DNA from: Primula veris
Lineage: Eukaryota > Streptophyta > Magnoliopsida > Ericales > Primulaceae
Direction: 5' to 3'
DNA length: 64,000 nt
Assembly: GCA_963682055.1 (NCBI GenBank)
Contig: OY821744.1
Coordinates: forward strand, 1,679,001 to 1,743,000
Position numbers and translations under genes: made by a program. The notes under the pieces were generated by a model that worked only from the letters and a program-made list of their open reading frames with translations, was not told the origin of the DNA and searched no databases. Below are positions 55,364 to 64,000 of this stretch, in pieces (the first letter of the stretch is position 1; each line of letters starts with the position of its first letter).

Positions 55364-56360
55364 AAAGTAAAAGTGAATATACAGTATTATACAATATAAA
55401 TAACGACTTTTTGACATTTAACTTTGTAAATAACGACTAAGACTCATTGATTTATTTTAACTTAGGAGCCCATGTTTTAAGTCATCCAGAATATTTGGGA
55501 TATAAGTGATAAAGTTAAAACTATTGAGCATATTGAAGTTTTAACACTTGAGAGCCTTAATATAATTTGTACTAACTTTTACTCTGATCTAATTGCATTA
55601 AAAAGACTTTCTAATTCCAAAAGTCAAAATAAAATCATCACTTTATTTCGTTTCCATATTTCAAGTATTCTTCCCTTTTATTACTCCACTTTTTAGCTGT
55701 CGTTTTCAAAAAATTCATTTCATTTGTTTTCTTTACATATATACATTTAATTTCCATAGTTAACTGGATTACACTTGTTGTGGTCTACAGTTTGGAATGC
55801 ACCTCTATAACTCGAGTCCAAATCTTTTATCTTATTTCTCTATCTTTTTTCGTGTCCCCTTACTTATTTTATCCAAAAAAAAATTCTAAAAAAATTGTAC
55901 AATTACTATAATGCATGTATCAATACATTTCAATAATTATTTTTAAAAGAAAATCCACACAAAATTTATTTTGGAATAAATGTATAAATTAGTGTAAATT
56001 AAATATTGAATATTAAAAAAATTGTCTAAAACAATATTATGTTCAAATGTTTTAAAATTTGAATACAATATAATATAAAAGTTTATAAAATTGCGGTATA
56101 AGTTGTGAAAATTTAAAATTTGAATGAAAATAATTAAGGAGACACGAAAGGAGGTAAATAATATGAGGTAAAAGATTTCGACTCCTATAACTCTATTTAA
56201 TCTCCATATTTCTTTAGTAAAATTGGTTTCCATATGGACCATATTTCTATTTCAAGTTTTCAATTACAGAGGTGTTGTTTATTACTTCTTGATTTCTTGT
56301 AGAACTTATAATAAAAATGCATACCTTTTGTATAGACCTTTTAAATAGAGAATATAAGAC
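55364..56360. other. AT-rich intergenic DNA
   Basis: No gene, RNA or repeat recognised. The minus-strand frame 55943-56242 is AT-driven (Ile, Phe, Tyr, Asn-rich) and not convincing. Confidence 0.5.
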
Positions 56361-56540
56361 CGTTACAAAATAATGTTTGAATTAGTAAGAGTTAAAAGCT
56401 GTCATAAGCCTGTCACTAATTTAAAATGCTGTCACAAATCTGTCGCAAATTGACTAAACTGTCACAAAGCCGTCATAAAAACCGTCGTTAATAATCTCGT
56501 AACAAAAAATACCGTCACTAATTCCGTCGCTATTTGAATT
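56361..56540. mobile_element. CACTA-type subterminal repeat fragment
   Basis: It starts CCGTTACAAAATAATGTTTG and contains repeated CTGTCAC / CTGTCGCAAATT motifs and AAAAACCGTCGTTAATAA. The same 170 bp recur at 61557-61735. Short repeated motifs inside a CACTACAAAA-like end are typical of CACTA elements. The other end is missing. Confidence 0.5.
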
Positions 56541-56965
56541 TTTTTTTATTTTTTTTTCATTGAACTCCCATACATACATTATTTTCCATACAATGCTAGT
56601 TGGTAGTACTTGGTAGGTGACAGGGTTCTAGCTAAGGATCCAAAATTATTACTATAAGTACAAACTGTTAGTTAACATTTATATGCACATAGATATAGGG
56701 TGTTATTTTCATATATATATTTTTCATATGGAGTAGTATCAAAGGCTTAGTCGGTAATTTTAGATATTTTTTTAATCAATTTACAAATAATTTTTTACCT
56801 CTTATAACTATAGCTTCTTAATAATATATAGGAGGAACTTTGAGTGCATCCACACCTGAATTATTCGCGTGTTTAATTATAAGTAGACTATAGTTGAAAG
56901 ACGTGGTGATATACATAACGTGTACAATACAGACTGAGAGAAAATAAAATATGCATGTGATGCAT

Positions 56966-57180
56966 TAGGGCCGTTGGGTCTGGTTCGGTTCGATTTTTAG
57001 CAAAACCGTAACCGAAACCGAACATATTTTTCGGTTTCGGTTTTTTTATTTTTTGGACCGAACATGACCGGTTTTTTTCGGTTTCTCGGTTATTTTCGGG
57101 TTTTTTCGGTTTTTTTCGGTTTCGGTCTTTTTCGGTTAGGTTATCGGTCCGGTTCAGTTTTTCCGGTTTTTCGTCCAGCG
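56966..57180 (+). repeat. CGGTTT-rich dispersed repeat
   Basis: Starts TAGGGCCGTTGGGTCTGGTTC and continues in CGGTTT units to about 57175, like 1-190. Probably a non-autonomous DNA transposon; its borders are unclear because the Copia solo LTR follows at 57243. Confidence 0.55.
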
Positions 57181-57242
57181 CCATATGCATGGTGTGAAAA
57201 TAAAAAAAGGATGAGAACCAAAATTTCGAGTAGCATATCTTC

Positions 57243-58633
57243 TGTTGGTTCTTACTATATCGAAAAGCAATAAAGTAAAATACAATGACTGAAACGGAAA
57301 TAAACAATTTTATTTCACTTTAAAAGGAATATAACTCGATTACAAATTCATAACTCATACTGAATTTAAATTGCAATAAATAAATTTCAGACAGATTTAA
57401 TATAAATTATTAAACTGCTGGACTGAATTGTAATTGTACGAAACTGTCTAACAGAATAGTATAAAGACTATACTGCCGGACTGTTTGTCAATTAAAAGAA
57501 ACTGCCAGACAGAATAGTATGATTACTAAACTTCTGGACTGTTTCTGTAAATAAGCGAAATTACATAACTGAAATATAAATTACAGAATAGAAATACTGA
57601 AAGGTAAACAGTACTAGAAATGTAAATTACAGAACTTAAAAGACTGGAAAGTAAATTACAGAATGTAAACAGTACTGAAATATAAATTACAGAATGTAAA
57701 TGACTGAAATTAAATTAAACAGAATGTAAAAACTGAATTTAAAAGAAGAGTCAGCAAGCAGTTTTTCTTAAACAGTATTTCCCGAACCACCTTTTAGGTT
57801 TCTGGTTCTCGGGACTTTGTTCCCAAGTTACAACTTCTGTCACAGAGTGGCTCACGTGGAAACGACACCGAACCACAGGTCTAGCTGTTGGTGGTGCGAT
57901 TCTCTCTCTAATATGATGCAATATATGTTGTGTTGTGTGTGTTTGTTGTGTCTGAAATGAGAGGGGGATGGCTGCCTTTTATAGGCTTTTCAGAAACCGC
58001 AGCCATAATGGTCCATTTAATTCTGGAAGTTACACCCCTAGAATCCGCTCATTCAATTTTTGAAACTGCAGCACTCATTCTGCAATTTATTCTCATTGAA
58101 TGCTGACATTTCAATTTGCTGGAAACTCTAGAAATTACTTTTGTATTTTATACAAAACTTCATTTTCAGATTTGACCCAAGACCCGAGACATTCCCCAAA
58201 ATCCCAAATCCCCAAACTCGTGCCCGCGCCCCGAGACCCGAGCGAGCGCGCGCATGTGTGGTACACGCTAATACACTTAAGTGTATGTGGACACGATAGT
58301 TTAACAACTATATGGGTTGGACTTGCATATATATTGTAAAATTAACTCTTAATTCTCCAATATGGGATAAAACTCAATGGTTTTCCATTTATTCATTCCA
58401 TTTTCCAGCATTAAGGTTTTACCTTCCTTCGAGAACCCAACTTTGAAACCGATTAATATTCAGACTCATTCTCCGAATAGGTCATGCGATATACCGTTAC
58501 GAAGCTCGTCACACGAGCTACTCAAACGCGTTGAGTACAGCATTAACAACTCAGTGTTGTCACATGTAATATCGACTCGAAGTTGGTCATGTGAACATTC
58601 GGAACACCCATGTTTAAAACATGTTTTCCAACA
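57243..58633 (-). mobile_element. Solo LTR of the 25389-33879 Copia family
   Basis: On the minus strand it starts TGTTGGAAAACATG and ends AGAACCAACA. The duplication TCTTC is at 57238-57242 and 58634-58638. Matches include the TATA region (plus TTTTATAGGC), the CCCGAACCACC block near 57782 and CGAGCGCGCGC near 58243. It is 1391 bp, against 1611 and 1670, because both repeat arrays are much shorter. No internal region remains. Confidence 0.9.
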
Positions 58634-58638
58634 TCTTC

Positions 58639-59152
58639 TACTGTATCTCACTATTATTTGAGTGAATAACTTATTACCATGCCCTGAAAATATCTTTTAA
58701 TTTTAAACTATTTATAAGTATTGTCTTAATTTAAAATAAATATTTAAATTCAAAAAAGAAAAAACTGACATGACAGTTGAAAACCTAACATCACGTCCAA
58801 ATATATAAAATACATCTATTTATTTCATAAATTATGTTTTTCGTCTCTCTCTCATTCTCTACAAATATGAAAACAATTACAAATGGATCAAACATATATC
58901 ATGAAAAAATCTGATGTTGTACAGACATGTTAATACCCTTCCGCTCCGTTTATTTGCATTTTTTTTTTCATATATTATCTGATTTTTCCATGGGGTATGA
59001 TGACTTTTATTTGTAATCAATTAAGACTTTATTTCAGAATCATGGGTTGGTGTGGTTTGATAATTAGGTATTTGGATCTGGTCATAAAGTGTCTTATGTA
59101 ACTATAATATATCTAATAAACGTTTTAAGCCATTATCCATGCATGTGAGATC
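58639..59152. other. AT-rich DNA between two solo LTRs
   Basis: No gene or repeat recognised. Confidence 0.5.
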
Positions 59153-59157
59153 ATGTG

Positions 59158-60385
59158 TGTTGGCCCGTGTGCGGCTAAACCTTAGAGGGGGGGTGAATAA
59201 GGTTTATGGTGATTTTCGCCTAATTAAAACTTAAGTGCAACTAACACCCCAACTAATGCAATTCTAAGCTTAAGCGTTATAACAAGAGTTAAAGAATTGC
59301 TAAAATTGCTTAACGCAAACAAGAAAATAAGCAATAAAATAAGTTGCGTAAAGTAAAAGTAAGGGAAAGGAATTGACACCGCGATTTATAGAGGTTCGGC
59401 AAACGCGCCTACGTCCTCTCCTCGGTACTACCGAGTATTTCACTAAAAATGTTCTTGCGGATATTACAAATCCTATTGAGCTCAATCGACCGATTGACTC
59501 ACCCTCTACCCGGGGTTCCTACTCTTGATACAAGTGCAAGAGAACACGTCTACGAGTCTACGACTCCCCCTCAATTTATGAGTATCCGAATGAAAAAACC
59601 TAGAGCTTTTAAGCTTCACTTGCTTACAAAGTCTCTACCCGTTCACTCGCTCACAATTGAGTTTATAAAACACTCGATACAAATTTAGTTACAAAAATGT
59701 AACTTCGCTCACGATTCTAATTGCTTCTTAAAAAGCTAATTGGTGAGTTGTTGATGATGATCGAGCTTGAATCTCCTTTTCTTTGATTTCCCTCTTTCTC
59801 GAATATATTCACCAAAAATGGTGATTTTAGGGTTTTTATGAGATAGGTTGAAGGAAGTTAATAGATGTTGTAATTGGTTATTTAGGAGAGAGATTGGGGT
59901 GGTTTATATAACAGCAAAGTCTGTTTTTCTGGGTTATGACCGTTGAAAGGTTATAACAGCTCTTTTCCAGAATAAGCTGAAAAGCTGTTTTCGAAAACTG
60001 CAGAAAACGATCGGTCGTTTTCTACAGTCGATCGGTCGTTTTACAGAAAACGATCGGTCGTTTTCTGAAAACGATCGGTCGTTTTTATACTGGACTCACT
60101 GGAAGAAATTGGACCAAAAACGATCGGTCGTTTTTGTCCAGTCGATCGGTCGACTGTAATCCTGGTCCCGTAAATCTTCGAATGCTCATAACTCCTTCGT
60201 TTTAACTCCGATTTTGGTTCCGCTTGAACCTATGGCTTCGTTATCGAATGCTCTATCATTTAAAGACCTGAAATATACGTTTTCTATTTTTGGACAAGAC
60301 AAGAGTTATATCATCGAAATCATAAAATCATTAAACGCATAATCAAAGTAATAATCAAAATCATTATTGAACTCTATGTTCAACA
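59158..60385 (-). mobile_element. Solo LTR of the gag-only Sirevirus-like family
   Basis: On the minus strand it starts TGTTGAACATAGAG and ends CACGGGCCAACA. The duplication ATGTG is at 59153-59157 and 60386-60390. It shares the six-copy CGATCGGTCG array (about 60008-60155), the TATATAAACC box and GTACCGAG blocks with the LTRs at 17399 and 21209, but with many differences, so it is older. Confidence 0.9.
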
Positions 60386-60553
60386 ATGTGATACAAAGCA
60401 CTATCCTTGTTTGTTTGAAGATTACAACATATTTACCATAATTATTGTGCTAGGTCTTGTAATCTTTTATTTCCCCATAAAATTTTGTCTACGATACTAT
60501 ATATCATGTAACAATATTGCTGCAGGGCTATTGGACTAAAAAATCACTAATAA

Positions 60554-60885
60554 TCATACTATTAATATAAGGAAACCAATAAAACATGAACCGGTCCAAT
60601 TTTACCCATTTTTTAAAAATGTTCATATTTTAATTTACTAATTATTCAAATAACTTAATGCAATTTAAATAAATAAATAAATATTCATTTTTTTTACACA
60701 TATCAAATCATCTCTCAAACAAATCATCGTACATGTATTTTTATATTACTATAACAATAAAACATTATATTTTTACGATATTCATTCCATTATTTTTGCA
60801 AATTTTTTAAAAATATTAAATTTATCTGTATCGGATTATATTTATACAAATACGTGTCACATACGCAACGTGTGAACAGTATTAG
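60554..60885 (+). mobile_element. Non-autonomous Helitron, 332 bp
   Basis: Starts A|TCATACTATTAATATAAGG and ends with the hairpin CACATACGCAACGTGTG, then AACAGTATTAG|T. TTAG stands for the usual CTAG. No coding frame. Confidence 0.6.
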
Positions 60886-61556
60886 TATATTTATAAAGGG
60901 TGACTTTGAAATGTATGACAGCCAAATACCACACAAGCTAGAAGAATGGTCAACTTTTATTTGTTTTTTATTTTCTCCCATATTCATAGTCACAAGTAAA
61001 TTTCAGTACTTCATTCATAATTTAGGCAGGTTTTATACATGCATGTCCCCATTTTTTTCTAATATATATAGCATTTAAATATATTTGCAAAGACGTGATT
61101 AACATGACATATTTGTTACCCTAAGTTCTAATGAACCTTCGAAGAATCGACAATTCTTTATTTTATTTTATATATATCCTTAAATAAAACTAACTATTTT
61201 CTTACTAAAATAAAATGTAACAACATGTCACGAGGTCGATGTTAGCATCCGATCTCGATCGAGTGAAACATGTTATGTGTGCTAATTAATTAATTAATGT
61301 GCTATGTATGCTTCATAACTTGGTAATTTCTCATGTTAATCAATTTATGCAATAGTGAAACTTCAATTTCCCACTTTACCGAAGTGTGGGTTTTTGGGGA
61401 CAATTTAATCATCTATCTTCCCCCTCTCTCTCCATTTCCCACTTTACCGAAGTGTGCCTAGAAAAATTGATTTTTCATTATGGACTTGAAAATGATGTTT
61501 CTTTTTTGTCCTTTGATGATTTCAAAAAACAAAACTAGAATAAGTAGAACTAGCAA
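60886..61556. other. Intergenic DNA with a 22-bp direct repeat
   Basis: TTTCCCACTTTACCGAAGTG occurs near 61369 and again near 61434. Nothing else was recognised. Confidence 0.5.
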
Positions 61557-61735
61557 CACTATAAAATAATGTTTAATTTATTGAGAGTCAAAATCTGTCA
61601 CAAGCCTGTCACTAATTTAAAAAGCTGTCACAAATCTGTCGTAAATTGACAAAATTGAAACAAAGGCGTTACAAAAACCGTCGTTAATAAACTCGTAATA
61701 AAAAATACCGTTACTAATTCCGTCGCTCATTGTGT
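61557..61735. mobile_element. CACTA-type subterminal repeat fragment
   Basis: Starts CACTATAAAATAATGTTTAA and repeats the motif set of 56361-56540 (CTGTCACAAGCCTGTCACTA, CAAATCTGTCG, AAAACCGTCGTTAATAA). Confidence 0.55.
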
Positions 61736-61825
61736 ATTTTTTTTTTTTTAATGCAAAGAGGATGATTGTTTTTTTCCTTTTGATTATACCTTATGTTGGA
61801 AGTTGAGTAAATAGAATTTCCAAAT

Positions 61826-62155
61826 CACTACAAAATATTGACGGCAATCACTGCAGTATATGTCACTATATCATAAATGTCGTTTAGTAACATTTTAACA
61901 ATATAATTAGTTGATATTCTCTTGATCGAAATTTAGTTATACTCACTTTATCAATAATTTGCAAAATGTTAATTGTTGATATATCCTCATATTTTCTTTT
62001 AGTAAGTAGAGACAGTAAAATTTGTGACAAACTATTGGCGACAGTTTTTATAACGGTTTTGTGACGATTTAGTTGATTTGTAATAATTTTGTTTTCAGTT
62101 TCTGACAGGTTTTTTTACGGTATTTGTTCGTCAATATTAATATTATTTTGTAGCG
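61826..62155. mobile_element. CACTA-type MITE, 330 bp
   Basis: Ends are CACTACAAAATATTGACGG and, reverse-complemented, CGCTACAAAATAATATTAAT then TTGACGA. The 3-bp duplication AAT is at 61823-61825 and 62156-62158. The right arm has subterminal GACAGTTT and GTGACGATTT motifs related to the neighbouring fragment. Non-coding. Confidence 0.65.
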
Positions 62156-62158
62156 AAT

Positions 62159-64000
62159 ACTTGAGACCATAGTACATCTTACAAAATGGAAGCTAACAAT
62201 TATGTCACATGTTCTTCTTTTTACAATTTCTTTCTCTAACGCGTATATATATGTAGGTTAATTCAGAATGGTTTATTACTTTAATTCCAAGTTGATGAAT
62301 TTCGAAAGAGTTTAATTATTAATCTTTTCTTATTTTTTTAAAGCTAGCTTGTTTTTCCTTAGATTGATAGCTCAGTTACTTTTTTTTTATGGTGGCTATA
62401 ACTTTCTTTACACCTAATTAAACTTGATATTTTAGCCATATAGAAAAGTCCAATAAATTTCGCTGTACTTATTAGTTTAAGTTTTGATTCCTTGTGTGGT
62501 TTGTCCGACTTTTACATAATGCATAAACTGGTTTAGAGGATGGTTACCCATTAAAAAACTGTAAATGGAGCATTATATTATGTTTCCTTTAATCATTGAT
62601 CAAATATAAAAGGGGTCAGAGAATTATTGGATAAATAAATTGCAAAACTTATTTTGATACAAGTGCTACACGATCAACACATCAAACGGATAGAAAAACG
62701 GCAGTAATCGCGAAAAAAAGGAAGAGAAAATAAGACTCAACATAACTACACGACGTTTGTACAACATAACTAGTTTGTAAATACTCAATATGTACTTCAA
62801 TTAGGGAAAAATAATAAATTATTAAAAAAGGACAAAAAATTTAGTGACATATATAAACATCCTTCTACTTAATTATAACATATCATTACTGATGTATATT
62901 TGTATGCACATACATATCATGATTTAAACGCTTTAGTGCAACAATTTAGAAAGGAAAAAAACAATTTAGGAAGAAATATTTGTTAATAATATCGCATAAA
63001 AAGTAACGATGCATGATACTGTTAGCGGTTGAAACTTCCGATCACGCTGGTCGGGTCAAAATTCAACGACTAAAATCCACTGCGTCTTTAAAAGAACCAC
63101 GCATTAGATTTATTATTGAACATATAATCAACATACTATTATTTATCAAATTTTAATTCGTCAGTTGCTATAAATTTAAGCTAGCATATGACTATATGAG
63201 TATACGCATGTGAGTGAGTGAGTAACAAGCAACAAATCGACAACTTATAAGGCTATAATTTATATATATATATACACTACAATACAAGAACAAAACTCTG
63301 TAAATATATACAAGAATAAAAACACAAGTGTTGAATCAATGATTAAACCTGGTCACGTTATGTGACAGCAAACTTATTCTACTAAAAATATACGAACTTG
63401 ATATTTTCCCTCTCTTAGTACTTTTAAATTTTGATTTTTGAATAAGTTGTTCTCTTGGTTGTCCCATGCATAAATCAAATGTGGGGCAAAATAAAACTGC
63501 TAATTAACCAGTATATTACAACTTCTATTTAAGTCTGGCATTCTCTTCATTTAAATAATTAGCTAGAAAATTTTAAGCCAGATTAACCTAGATATTAACC
63601 TAGTTTCTTACAGAATATCTAGCTTATTTAATGCTTAAAAGTTGCAAGTTGCTTGCTAGTTGTATAGGAAAGTAAAAACATTTTGAGAAATTGATACTTT
63701 TAAAAAAACTCCCTAGATAGTAATTAATAGAACAGACAGGAAGTTTATTTGTATTAGCGTACTAGATCGAATGAGCAAAACATATCGGTAAAGATTTCGG
63801 CATAGGATCGCATGTTAATCAATACCGTTGGTCCTAAATGAATAAAAGCATATGCTCACTTTACAGGTGGAAATGAACTACGAACATGCACGATATAGAT
63901 TTTCGAAGTTTAAGACAAAGCGACTGATATATATATCCTTTTCAATAAAGAATAGAACGTGTATCATAACCATCAAAATCACAATGAATAAAAGCATATG
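62159..64000. other. AT-rich intergenic DNA to the window end
   Basis: No coding frame, RNA gene or bordered transposon was recognised. A TA tract is at about 63258-63272, and AATGAATAAAAGCATATG occurs near 63837 and again at 63983-64000. Confidence 0.5.

Overview
The window looks like nuclear DNA of a flowering plant. It is AT-rich, its genes carry GT-AG introns, it has a chloroplast-targeted YbaB-type gene, a proteasome-chaperone gene, an LRR receptor kinase and an F-box/LRR cluster, and it holds a dense mix of plant transposon classes (Copia, solo LTRs, hAT, Stowaway, CACTA, Helitron, SINE). A eudicot is most likely, but the species cannot be told from sequence alone. All comparisons here were made by eye.

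Layout. Positions 1-2583 are non-coding and hold a CGGTTT-rich repeat, a Stowaway MITE and a Helitron fragment. A seven-exon gene for a STIC2/YbaB-like plastid protein (2584-7346, +) is followed by a five-exon gene for the proteasome assembly chaperone PSMD9/Nas2 (9040-12611, +). From about 13.8 to 48.2 kb lies a tandem array of intronless F-box/LRR genes, all on the minus strand. Two are long (573 aa; 13865-15586 and 23493-25214). Two are short, sharing a truncated C-terminus (38548-39978 and 42945-44330). One is a frameshifted pseudogene (46845-48170), and there is one small relic (23129-23256). An LRR receptor-like kinase gene (51384-53972, -) closes the gene-bearing part. From 54 to 64 kb I see only mobile elements and AT-rich DNA.

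Mobile elements. Two nearly unmutated LTR elements interrupt the F-box array. At 17399-22473 is a gag-only, Sirevirus-like element whose two 1265-bp LTRs show one visible difference. At 25389-33879 is a full-length Copia element with an uninterrupted 1459-aa polyprotein; its LTRs differ only in the copy numbers of G-rich short repeats. Solo LTRs of both families, each with a perfect 5-bp target-site duplication, lie at 57243-58633 and 59158-60385 on the minus strand.

The duplicated F-box units supply empty sites for several small transposons. A 454-bp hAT MITE in one unit has an 8-bp duplication, and the unoccupied 8-mer is visible in the next unit. A 691-bp hAT element and a 305-bp Helitron can be dated relative to the duplications in the same way.

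How it fits together. Three conserved single-copy-type genes (STIC2-like, PSMD9, LRR-RLK) appear to frame a fast-evolving, transposon-rich F-box cluster. Their Arabidopsis counterparts, as I recall them, lie in two regions (At2g240-242 and At5g579-581), which suggests conserved microsynteny into which the F-box cluster and retroelements were inserted. I see no evidence for an operon-like, viral or defence system. The unusual material is in the transposons and the duplicated cluster.
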